A DNA stretch of 10,000 nt from Asticcacaulis sp. (GTDB lineage: Bacteria > Pseudomonadota > Alphaproteobacteria > Caulobacterales > Caulobacteraceae), in contig NZ_JAIWNX010000202.1 in the NCBI RefSeq assembly GCF_020217185.1, forward strand, positions 1 through 10,000. The letters run 5' to 3'. A program made the position numbers and the translations under genes. Below are positions 1-6,522 of the stretch, one piece after another (positions within the stretch are counted from its first letter, which is position 1; each line of letters begins with the position of its first letter). The notes under the pieces were generated by a model, which saw only the letters and a program-made list of their open reading frames with translations, was not told the DNA's origin and did not search any database.

Positions 1-1287
1 ACCTACTGGTATCATTCGCACTCTTTAGGGCAGGAGGCGGACGGCCTCTATGCGGGCATCGTCATCGCCCCCAAAAAACCGGACCCCATTCAGGCCGACC
101 GCGACTACGTGGTGCTGCTGTCCGACTATCATCAGGACAGCGCCGCGCGCATTCAGGCCAATCTGAAAGCGTCATCCGACTATTATCAGTACAAACGCCG
201 CACCGTGGGTGACCTGCTTAAGGACGCCCATCAAGAGGGGTTTGGTAAGGCTCTGAAATCAGCCGGTGAGTGGGGGAAGATGCGTATGCTCCCCACCGAC
301 CTGTCCGACGTCACCGGCTACCGCTTTCTGGTCAACGGCCTGACCAATGCCCAGAACTGGACGGGCCTGTTCCGGCCGGGTGAGCGGGTGCGCCTGCGCT
401 TTATCAATGCCTCGGCCATGACCATGTACGATGTACGCATTCCGGGCCTGAAACTGACGGTCGTGGCCGCCGATGGCCGTCCGGTGGAGCCGGTTGAGGT
501 CGATGAGTTCCGCTTTGGCAATGCAGAAACCTATGATGTCATCGTCACGCCGCGCGAAGACCGCGCCTATACGATTGCCGCTGAATCGCTTGATCGCGAA
601 GGCTTTGCACTGGGGACGCTGGCCCCGCGTGAAGGGATGACCGGCGACATCCCGGCGCATCGCCCGCGCGCCGTGCTCAGGATGGGTGACATGAATATGG
701 ACGTCATGATGCGTGATGACCCCAATATGGATATGAGCCAGATGGACCACGACAGCGGATGGGCCGACAGCGGCGCGCCCAAAGGGGCCGTGGTGCTCGA
801 CTATGCGCAGTTGAAAAGCCTGACGCCTCAGAGGGACACGCGCGCCCCCACGCGCTTTATCAAGGTGGTGCTGGGCGGCAATATGGAGCGCTATATATGG
901 ACCATTAACGGTAAAACCTTCTCACCCGAAGACGGCATTGCGCTGGGCTATAATGAGCGGGTGCGGCTGATCTACGTCAATGAAACCATGATGGCGCATC
1001 CCTTACATCTGCACGGCATGTTTGTGCAGCTTGAAAACGGACAGGATGCTGATCGCCTGCCGGACAAACATACGGTGATCGTGCCGCCGGGTCAGACCGT
1101 GTCGGTGTTGCTCTCGGCCACCGAGCCCGGTGACTGGCCCTATCACTGCCACCTGATGTTCCATATGCAGTCGGGTATGATGACCACCTTGCGCGTCGCT
1201 GCACCGGAAGCGGGTTTTATACCCCCGGCGGCGCAACCCGCTCCGGACCACACGTCACACGGGGAGGGCCATCATGCACATCAGTAA
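1..1287 (+). CDS. copA: Copper-resistance multicopper oxidase CopA (5' end outside window)
   Basis: The reading frame is open from base 1, so the N-terminus (Tat signal and first copper-ligand motif) lies upstream; 428 residues are visible, against roughly 600 for the PcoA/CopA family. The product is a periplasmic multicopper oxidase thought to oxidise or sequester Cu(I). The window opens on the cupredoxin motif TYWYHSHS (His-x-His copper ligands). A Met-rich stretch at about 682-760 (begins MGDMNMDVMM) is typical of CopA copper-binding loops. The C-terminal cupredoxin domain has HPLHLHGM (997-1020) and HCHLMFHMQSGM (1144-1179), which supply the type 1 and trinuclear-centre ligands, all intact. 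The protein ends in a His-rich tail (DHTSHGEGHHAHQ). It overlaps copB by 14 bases, which implies translational coupling in one operon. Family assignment is secure; enzymatic activity is inferred from the intact ligands. Confidence 0.95.
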   Translation, partial: TYWYHSHSLGQEADGLYAGIVIAPKKPDPIQADRDYVVLLSDYHQDSAARIQANLKASSDYYQYKRRTVGDLLKDAHQEGFGKALKSAGEWGKMRMLPTDLSDVTGYRFLVNGLTNAQNWTGLFRPGERVRLRFINASAMTMYDVRIPGLKLTVVAADGRPVEPVEVDEFRFGNAETYDVIVTPREDRAYTIAAESLDREGFALGTLAPREGMTGDIPAHRPRAVLRMGDMNMDVMMRDDPNMDMSQMDHDSGWADSGAPKGAVVLDYAQLKSLTPQRDTRAPTRFIKVVLGGNMERYIWTINGKTFSPEDGIALGYNERVRLIYVNETMMAHPLHLHGMFVQLENGQDADRLPDKHTVIVPPGQTVSVLLSATEPGDWPYHCHLMFHMQSGMMTTLRVAAPEAGFIPPAAQPAPDHTSHGEGHHAHQ

Positions 1288-1963
1288 AACAGTGACGCTT
1301 TTCATTTTGCTGCCCTCAGTCGCTGTGGCCCAACACGACCATTCGTCCACCTATCACGCCGTATGGCTGGAAACCGCCTACAGCCGGCACGATGGGCAGG
1401 ACACGGCGCATTGGGACGCCGACGGCTGGGTCGGTGGCGATACGCACAAACTGTGGCTGAAAAGCGAAGGCAAGGTGCGTAACGGCGATAGCGAAGGTGA
1501 AGTCTGGGCGCTCTACAGCCGCAATGTCTCGACCTTCTGGGACGCGCAGATCGGAGTGCGTCATGACTTCGGGGCAGGGGATCGCACCTGGCTGGCGGTG
1601 GGTGTCAATGGTCTGGCACCCTATTTCTTCGAGACCGAGGCGCATCTGTTGCTGGGTGAGGACGGGACCGTCGGCGCGCGGCTGCGGCAGGAAAACGACC
1701 TGCGGCTGACCAACCGCCTGATCCTGTCGCCCTCGTTGGAACTCCATGCGGTCAGTCAGGCCGATCCGCAGCACGGCACGGGCTCCGGCCTGACCGATGC
1801 GACGGCGGCCCTGCAACTGCGCTATGAGGTCAACCGTCGTTTTGCGCCCTATGTGCAGCTTGATCATCAGCGCAAGCTGGGGGACACGGCCAAACGCGCA
1901 CGGGCAGCGGGGAAACAAGATGAAGAAAACCGCGTAAGTGTCGGTGTACGCTGGCTATTCTAA
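1274..1963 (+). CDS. copB: Outer-membrane copper-resistance protein CopB
   Basis: 229 residues. A signal peptide covers about residues 1-19 (ending PSVAVA) and the mature protein starts QHDHSS, a short His-containing start. The rest matches the CopB/PcoB domain: the pattern LTNRLILSPSLEL, a GSGL motif, LRYEVNRRFAPYVQL, KLGDTAKRAR and a C-terminal aromatic residue (VRWLF*), as expected for an outer-membrane beta-barrel that needs a terminal Phe for assembly. The start ATG overlaps the end of copA; GGGGAGGG at 1261-1268 is a good ribosome binding site 5 bases upstream. Family members such as the Pseudomonas one are longer because of an N-terminal Met/His repeat domain; that domain is almost absent here. 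CopB acts with CopA in copper tolerance; its exact mechanism is not settled in the family. No terminator oriented for this strand follows it. Confidence 0.93.
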   Translation: MHISKTVTLFILLPSVAVAQHDHSSTYHAVWLETAYSRHDGQDTAHWDADGWVGGDTHKLWLKSEGKVRNGDSEGEVWALYSRNVSTFWDAQIGVRHDFGAGDRTWLAVGVNGLAPYFFETEAHLLLGEDGTVGARLRQENDLRLTNRLILSPSLELHAVSQADPQHGTGSGLTDATAALQLRYEVNRRFAPYVQLDHQRKLGDTAKRARAAGKQDEENRVSVGVRWLF

Positions 1964-1964
1964 A

Positions 1965-1998
1965 AATAAAAAAAGGCGTCCGGAGCGATCCGGACGCC
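1965..1998 (-). terminator. Intrinsic terminator of the porin gene
   Basis: A perfect 10-bp inverted repeat (GGCGTCCGGA 1975-1984, loop GCGA 1985-1988, TCCGGACGCC 1989-1998) is followed, on the minus strand, by an uninterrupted run of seven T plus further T-rich bases (reads as A-rich 1962-1974 on the plus strand). It lies 23 bases past the porin stop codon and immediately after the copB stop. On the plus strand no T-run follows, so it should act efficiently only for the porin transcript. Confidence 0.9.
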
Positions 1999-2021
1999 GC
2001 AATTCCACAGGGTTTACAAGC

Positions 2022-3236
2022 CTACAGCTTGTATTCCAGACCCACCCACACCTTGCGGCGCGAGGCGGGCATGGAGGAGTCCGCACGGTCGAAATCGGCA
2101 TATTTGACGCTGACCGTCAGGTTTTTGGTCAGGGCCGCCGAGGCCAGCGCGTCCCATTCCTTGCCCACGGCGCGGCTGTTGCGATCCGTTTGGAAGTCGT
2201 GATAGCTGAGCGTCAGGGTCGGCTTCTTGAAGGGCCCGATCTGGGTCGGATGCGCGTAAGTGGTCGTAAAGCTGAGGTCATTCAGACCATCCGGCAGCAT
2301 CTTGTTGCCATTGGTCGAAAAGGCATCGGCCCAGCCGCGGACATTGTGGGCGCTGCCGACGGGGGTGATGAAGCCGCGCGCCCCATTGCCTTCATTCTTC
2401 TCGTAGGCCGCTGTGACCTTCCAGCGTCCATGATTGACGCCCACCTCGCCGTTCACAGCCTTGAGGCTGAAATCGCTGGGGTTATTGCCGTGATCGACCT
2501 GCTTGGCGATGACCCCGGCATAGGTCAGTTTCGTCGTCTTGCTGAGCGGCTTTTCGCCACTGAAACGCAGGCCTGTGGTCAGGGTCGAGTTATAGGCCGA
2601 ATTCTTGAAATCGAGCGCATAGACAAAGCCCTGCACCTTCAGGGCCGGGCTGGCCGCATAGCCGACATTGAGAATGTGGCTGTCGGAATCCCAATCGGCA
2701 TATTCGCCCGCCGTGCGGTTGATCTTGGTCAGATAGGCATAGGTCGTGGACCACTTGCCCTTTTTGACGTCCACTCGCAGGGCATCGAAAGTCATTTCGT
2801 CCTGACGCCAGCCGGAATTGCCGATGAAACGGTTGTCGTCGATCAGGATGCGCTGACGCCCGGCCGTCACCGTCGTCGCGGCATTGGGCGTCCAGGTCAG
2901 TTGCAGGCGGTTCAGTTCGGTGACTTCCGGGTCATTGACCGAGGCGTAGCTCGTCTTGCCATTATAGCCCGAATTGTAGTCATCCTTGAGCGCGCGCACG
3001 TCCTCGAATTCGACGAGGATCTTGACCTTGCCGAACTGACCGCTCTCGAAGCCGACGCGGTTGCGCCACGTCAGGGCGTCAGCGTCATTCAATCCGGCTT
3101 GCGACACGCTTTCGCTGCGCAGGCGCGATTCAAGGATGGGTTTGGACTTGGCGAGGGCTTCGGAAAAGCTGTCGGCGTGGGCACCGCCGGCGATACCGGC
3201 CAGGGCGAGGGTGCTGAGCGAAACGCGAACAATCAT
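2022..3236 (-). CDS. Outer-membrane porin, probably alginate-export/OprD-like beta-barrel
   Basis: 404 residues. A signal peptide spans residues 1-21, with cleavage after GGAHA. The mature protein alternates polar and hydrophobic residues throughout, rich in Gly, Thr, Tyr and Trp, as in transmembrane beta-strands, with turns such as DYNSGYNGK and EKNEGNGAR. The segment after the signal (RLRSESV, TWRNRVGFESG, VKILVEFEDV, LNRLQLTWTP, VTAGRQRI, DDNRFIGN) resembles the alginate-export/porin-like family common in Caulobacterales and other Proteobacteria. The start ATG is preceded by GGAG at a suitable distance (minus strand). It probably admits a small solute across the outer membrane. It lies downstream of a co-oriented LacI regulator and transporter, with a 118-base gap and its own upstream region, so it is probably a separate transcription unit of the same uptake module. 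The substrate cannot be read from sequence. Confidence 0.8.
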   Translation of the reverse strand: MIVRVSLSTLALAGIAGGAHADSFSEALAKSKPILESRLRSESVSQAGLNDADALTWRNRVGFESGQFGKVKILVEFEDVRALKDDYNSGYNGKTSYASVNDPEVTELNRLQLTWTPNAATTVTAGRQRILIDDNRFIGNSGWRQDEMTFDALRVDVKKGKWSTTYAYLTKINRTAGEYADWDSDSHILNVGYAASPALKVQGFVYALDFKNSAYNSTLTTGLRFSGEKPLSKTTKLTYAGVIAKQVDHGNNPSDFSLKAVNGEVGVNHGRWKVTAAYEKNEGNGARGFITPVGSAHNVRGWADAFSTNGNKMLPDGLNDLSFTTTYAHPTQIGPFKKPTLTLSYHDFQTDRNSRAVGKEWDALASAALTKNLTVSVKYADFDRADSSMPASRRKVWVGLEYKL

Positions 3237-3301
3237 TGACGTACTCCAACTGGCGTGCGCCTTCCGAAACGTATGAACAAGGTCCGGACACAGATGCGCG
3301 C

Positions 3302-3316
3302 ACTTTCAATGAAAGT
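3302..3316. promoter_or_regulatory. Perfect palindrome upstream of the porin, candidate operator
   Basis: The 118-base gap between the LacI gene and the porin (3237-3354) is not coding. It contains ACTTTCA, one base, TGAAAGT: a perfect 7-bp inverted repeat about 66 bases before the porin start codon. The half-site TTTCA/TGAAA is common in LacI-family operators, but the order and 1-base spacer here are not the classical layout with a central CG. Upstream on the minus strand is an AT-rich stretch (about 3324-3346), possibly a promoter, without a clean -35/-10 pair. Whether the neighbouring LacI-type protein binds here is inference. Confidence 0.45.
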
Positions 3317-3354
3317 AAGCGTCTCATAAAAATGGTAATTTTTTGCAAACGCCG

Positions 3355-4344
3355 TTACGGGAGGGTTCGCGTCGATTCCCGCACGATCAGGGTGGTGTCA
3401 AAAACGACCCGTGCAGGGGTGCCGGTGTCACGTTGCAGCAGGCGATCCACCGCCTCATTGGCCATGTCTTCGATGGGCATTTCGACCGTCGTCAGGGCCG
3501 GGGCCGAGGTGCCGACCCACGGCGCGTCACCAAAGCCGATGACCGACAGGTCTTCGGGCACCCTCAACCCACTGCGCGCGGCGCGTCGGACGATGGCCAG
3601 CGCAATCTGATCCGTACCGGCGAAAATGGCAGTGACCTCGCGGCGGTCGATGGCCGCCCCCACGGTGGGCTCCAGATCGTCGGAAAATGCGGTTTCCACA
3701 TGAAAGACGCACTCGGCATGGCCGCTTAAGGCGGCGCGGAAGCCTTCGCAGCGTTCGGTCATACTGCTGAGGCTCATCGGGCCGGATACGAGGCCGACCT
3801 TACGGTGACCGCCCGCCAGCAGATGCGCCGCCGCCTGTTGCCCACCGCCGAAATAGTCGGCCAGTACCAGCGACAAACCCGTCGCCTTACGGTCCATCAC
3901 CACGGTCGGCAATCCCGGCGTTACGGTCTGGGCGTCGAGGTCGCGCACCGGAAACCACACTAACCCGTCGGCCCCGCGCTCGATCAGGCTGGCTATGGCC
4001 TGCTGCTCCAGTCCCATATCACCTTCGGTATCAGCGATGATCACGTAATGGCCGCTGGCGCGCGCCCGCCGCATAACCGCCTGCGCCAGAGCGGTGAAGA
4101 AGGGATTGGCAAAGTCGGGCAGGATAAGCCCCAGCGTCCCCGTGCGTCCGGTGCGTACCGCCCGCGCCGACAGGTTCTGACGATAGCCCAGATCGGCGGC
4201 GACCCTGAGGATATGGGCGCGCACCTCACGGCCCAGCGAGCCCGTGCCATTGATGGCATAGGACGCACTGGCCAGAGAGACATCGGCGGCTTTGGCCACG
4301 TCTTTCAGCGTGATACGCTTCGCGGTGCGCCCCTCATCCGCCAT
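3355..4344 (-). CDS. LacI/GalR-family transcriptional regulator
   Basis: 329 residues, the normal length for the family. The N-terminal helix-turn-helix is at about residues 11-32 (ITLKDVAKAADVS, then LASASYAING), the hinge helix at about 54-68 (NLSARAVRTGRTG), and the periplasmic-binding-protein-like effector domain starts at LGLILPDFANPFF. The C-terminal part has the usual GTDQIALAIVR and PEDLSVIGFGD motifs. It presumably represses or activates nearby uptake genes in response to a small ligand, commonly a sugar in this family. The start codon follows the transporter stop by 2 bases, and AAGGACGAGG just upstream is a good ribosome binding site lying inside the transporter's last codons, so the two are cotranscribed and probably translationally coupled. 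The recognition helix (SLASASYA) deviates from the common VSxxTVSRVLN form, so the operator may be non-standard. Confidence 0.93.
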   Translation of the reverse strand: MADEGRTAKRITLKDVAKAADVSLASASYAINGTGSLGREVRAHILRVAADLGYRQNLSARAVRTGRTGTLGLILPDFANPFFTALAQAVMRRARASGHYVIIADTEGDMGLEQQAIASLIERGADGLVWFPVRDLDAQTVTPGLPTVVMDRKATGLSLVLADYFGGGQQAAAHLLAGGHRKVGLVSGPMSLSSMTERCEGFRAALSGHAECVFHVETAFSDDLEPTVGAAIDRREVTAIFAGTDQIALAIVRRAARSGLRVPEDLSVIGFGDAPWVGTSAPALTTVEMPIEDMANEAVDRLLQRDTGTPARVVFDTTLIVRESTRTLP

Positions 4345-4346
4345 GC

Positions 4347-5633
4347 TCAGACCTCGTCCTTGCCGGAGGCAAAGATGCAGACCAGCGTGATCAGCGCCGC
4401 CACCAGAAGGTAATAGCCGACATGGCTCAGCCCGTAATTGGCCTGAAGCCAGGTGGCGGCATAGGGGGCCAGAGACGCCCCGACAATGCCCGCGAAATTG
4501 AAGGTGAGGGAGGCCCCCGTATAGCGCACATTGGCCGGAAAGGGAGCCGCCAGCGCCGTACCGATCAGGGCATAGGTCATGCCCATCAGCGCCATGGCAG
4601 CGACCGAAAAGACGAAGATGCCGCCCTCATTGCCCATCAAGGGGGCCAGGGCGAACGAGAAGGCCGCAATCAGCGCCGTGGTTAGGATCAGGATTTCGCG
4701 GCGGCCAAAGCGCTCCGCCAGCTTGGCCGACAGAGGGATAAACAGACCAAAGGCGACCGAGCCCAGAATCTGCACTTCGAGGGCCTTCACAAACGGGATT
4801 TTCAGCACCTTCACATTATAAGAAAGAAGCCACGCGCTGCCGATATAGAAGAGGACAAAGGTGACGAGCGCCACAAAGGTGCCGAGAAACAATGAGCGCT
4901 TGTGCCGGCCGAAGATTTCGACCAGCGGCACCTTGACCCGTTCTTCCTTGTCGATGGCGGCCTGAAACTCCGGCGTCTCGGTGATCGACAGACGCACCCA
5001 CAGCCCGACCCCGATCAGAGCCAGAGAGGCGATAAACGGCACGCGCCAGCCCCAGCTCAGCAGGTCTTCCTGCGAGATGAAATGCAACAGCACCCAGAAG
5101 GCCCCGGACGACAGCAGCAGGCCAATAGGGGCCCCCAATTGCGGGAACATGCCGTACCACGACCGCTTGCCTTCCGGCGCATTTTCGGTGGCCAGCAGCA
5201 CGGCGCCCCCCCATTCGCCGCCCAGACCAAAGCCTTGCCCAAAGCGGCACAAAGACAAAAGGAGCGGGGCCACCACGCCGATCTGCGCATAGCTGGGCAG
5301 GCAGCCGATCAGGACCGTGGAAATCCCCATGGTCAGTAGCGCCGCCACGAGCGTCGCCTTGCGCCCAATGCGGTCGCCGAAATGGCCAAACACCATGGCT
5401 CCGACCGGACGCGCGAAAAAGGCGATGGAGAAGGTGGCGAAGGATTGCAGCAGGGCCGAGGTCGGGTCGCTGGTCGGAAAGAACAGGGACGGAAAGACCA
5501 GCACGGCCGCCGTGGCATAGACGTAGAAGTCGAAAAATTCGATGGTCGTGCCGATCAGGCTGGCCAGCAGGACCTGCGCCGGTGAATTGACGGGTTTGTG
5601 GCCGGTGATAGCCGCCGGAGTGGCGTTGGACAT
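4347..5633 (-). CDS. MFS transporter, metabolite:H+ symporter (MHS) type
   Basis: 428 residues, mostly hydrophobic, consistent with 12 transmembrane helices in the inner membrane. It carries MHS-subfamily (ProP/KgtP/ShiA type) hallmarks: TIEFFDFYVY in helix 1 (about residues 30-39), the loop 2-3 signature GHFGDRIGRK (83-92), and RFGQGFGLGGEWGGAVLLATENAP-type sequence in helix 4 and after (from Arg130; Glu140 and Trp141 visible). The related FGRREIL loop between helices 8 and 9 is also present. MHS members import organic acids or osmolytes with protons; the substrate here cannot be assigned. It is the first gene of a transporter-regulator operon and points toward the porin, which suggests one uptake route across both membranes. 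The Shine-Dalgarno sequence is weak (GGGATT about 12 bases before ATG). Confidence 0.9.
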   Translation of the reverse strand: MSNATPAAITGHKPVNSPAQVLLASLIGTTIEFFDFYVYATAAVLVFPSLFFPTSDPTSALLQSFATFSIAFFARPVGAMVFGHFGDRIGRKATLVAALLTMGISTVLIGCLPSYAQIGVVAPLLLSLCRFGQGFGLGGEWGGAVLLATENAPEGKRSWYGMFPQLGAPIGLLLSSGAFWVLLHFISQEDLLSWGWRVPFIASLALIGVGLWVRLSITETPEFQAAIDKEERVKVPLVEIFGRHKRSLFLGTFVALVTFVLFYIGSAWLLSYNVKVLKIPFVKALEVQILGSVAFGLFIPLSAKLAERFGRREILILTTALIAAFSFALAPLMGNEGGIFVFSVAAMALMGMTYALIGTALAAPFPANVRYTGASLTFNFAGIVGASLAPYAATWLQANYGLSHVGYYLLVAALITLVCIFASGKDEV

Positions 5634-5684
5634 AGACGGAATCCCGAAATCCCTGTGATATGGTTATGTTCCGCCTAACGCATT

Positions 5685-5700
5685 TTCCGCCGTAGCGGAA
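5685..5700. promoter_or_regulatory. Inverted repeat in the divergent promoter region
   Basis: The 147 bases between the divergent transporter and lipoprotein starts (5634-5780) contain TTCCGC, four bases, GCGGAA: a perfect 6-bp inverted repeat. A third TTCCGC copy sits at 5669-5674. It is 52 bases before the transporter start, so it could be an operator or a leader hairpin. A GANTC site (GAATC, about 5639-5643) lies next to the transporter start. No convincing -35/-10 pair was found in either direction. Confidence 0.3.
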
Positions 5701-5780
5701 GCCTCCGTTACCGGCGCGACGTATGGCGCGCTTATTTTGTGCCCCTTACAGTCGCGCGTCGGATCAGATGGAGATGTTTC

Positions 5781-6206
5781 ATGACCCCACTATGGAAATC
5801 GGGCACGGCCTTGATCGTGGTTTCGGCACTGCTGACGGCCTGTTCCGCCGAACCCTCTCAGCCCGCGGCTGAAGAGGCGACCCAAAGCGCCGTGAGCGAA
5901 GCCCCGGCATCGGTCGTCTCGTCAAGCGCTTCCGCCTTTGACTATGCCGGGCGCTGGACGGGCGTGGAGGGCACCTACATGACGATTACACCGCAAGCGG
6001 ACAAGGCTTATCAGGTGGTGATTGCCGATCTCGACGGGCCCAAAACCTATGCGGGGACGCTGCAAGCCGACGGTCTGCATATTGAACGCAATGGCACGCC
6101 GCTGGTCATCGTGCCCGGAGATGGCGAAGCGACCGGCATGAAATGGCTGGCGGAAAAGTCCGACTGTCTGGTCGTGGCCGCCAACGAAGGCTATTGCCGC
6201 GATTAG
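5781..6206 (+). CDS. Small lipoprotein of unknown function
   Basis: 141 residues from the ATG at 5781. The N-terminus has a positive residue, a hydrophobic core and a lipobox (SALLTAC, Cys at residue 21), so it should be lipidated and membrane anchored. A low-complexity Ala/Ser/Glu/Pro linker (about residues 22-50) leads into a compact domain beginning FDYAGRWTGVEGTYMTI, with pairs of beta-strand-like segments (YQVVIADLDG, TYAGTLQADGLHIERNGTPLVIV) and two Cys near the end (DCLVV and YCRD) that could form a disulfide. The start at 5781 is preferred to an in-frame GTG at 5739 because GGAG lies at 5770-5773 and the signal peptide begins right there. The fold recalls small lipocalin-like or DUF-type lipoproteins, but I do not recognise the family. 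The stop codon TAG lies in the first bases of the repeat element described separately. Confidence 0.82.
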   Translation: MTPLWKSGTALIVVSALLTACSAEPSQPAAEEATQSAVSEAPASVVSSSASAFDYAGRWTGVEGTYMTITPQADKAYQVVIADLDGPKTYAGTLQADGLHIERNGTPLVIVPGDGEATGMKWLAEKSDCLVVAANEGYCRD

Positions 6207-6466
6207 AGCGAAATGACTTTAGGTGGAAACGGCTTATCGCAATAGCGCCTCCCCTGATTTGGCTTCGCCGAACTTCGTTTCAGGGGAGCCGGGCGGCCGG
6301 TGCCGGTGGCCCGAAGGGCCGGGTGGGGTTAAAAGCGCTGGTATTAACCCCACCGTCTTTGACGCCTGAGCGGCGTCAAATCCACCTCCCCTGAAACGCA
6401 GTTCGGCGAAGCCAAATCAGGGGAGGTGCTGACATTACGATTCCATTAAAAATCATACCGATCTAA
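6203..6466. repeat. Nested inverted-repeat element, MITE-like or palindromic intergenic repeat
   Basis: This fills the gap between the lipoprotein and the double receiver gene. Outer arms 6203-6231 and 6438-6466 are inverted copies matching at 21 of 29 positions (both begin TTAGA when read inward). Inner arms 6248-6288 and 6386-6426 are inverted copies matching at 40 of 41 positions. Each inner arm is itself palindromic (CTCCCCTGA ... TCAGGGGAG), with a GGC-TTC-GCC hairpin in its middle. The core holds three further hairpins: GGCCC/GGGCC (6308-6320), GGTGGGGTTAA/TTAACCCCACC (6322-6354) and TTTGACGCC/GGCGTCAAA (6358-6380). No open frame with coding character is present. No clear target-site duplication was found. 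The structure fits a non-autonomous mobile or dispersed palindromic repeat; copy number elsewhere is unknown. Confidence 0.8.
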
Positions 6467-6505
6467 AAAAAAACCGGCTCCGCTTCCGGGGCCGGTCTCT
6501 TTTTT
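6465..6505. terminator. Bidirectional intrinsic terminator
   Basis: The hairpin arms CCGGC-T-CCG (6474-6482) and CGG-G-GCCGG (6487-6495) enclose CTTC, with one internal mismatch. It is flanked by nine A (6465-6473) on the left and TCTCTTTTTT (6496-6505) on the right, so both strands read hairpin then T-run. It ends the double receiver gene 18-20 bases after its stop codon (minus strand) and can also stop transcription coming from the lipoprotein and repeat side. Confidence 0.88.
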
Positions 6506-6522
6506 CGTGGCTGTGCCGTCTG

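Noticed and set aside
1938..3239. 433-codon open frame on the plus strand opposite the porin
   Set aside because: It is the antisense shadow of the porin gene in high-GC DNA. The minus-strand protein has a signal peptide, beta-barrel pattern, ribosome binding site and its own terminator; the plus-strand product has no recognisable domain and overlaps the end of copB.
4902..5339. Several long open frames opposite or out of phase with the MFS transporter gene
   Set aside because: They are shadows of a well-conserved membrane protein; none shows a ribosome binding site or recognisable domain.
5739..5780. Upstream GTG extension of the lipoprotein
   Set aside because: It would put 14 mostly basic residues before a complete lipoprotein signal sequence; the ATG at 5781 has a well-placed ribosome binding site.
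6143..6394. Small open frame crossing the lipoprotein end and the repeat element
   Set aside because: It is out of frame with the lipoprotein and consists mainly of palindromic repeat sequence; no coding character.
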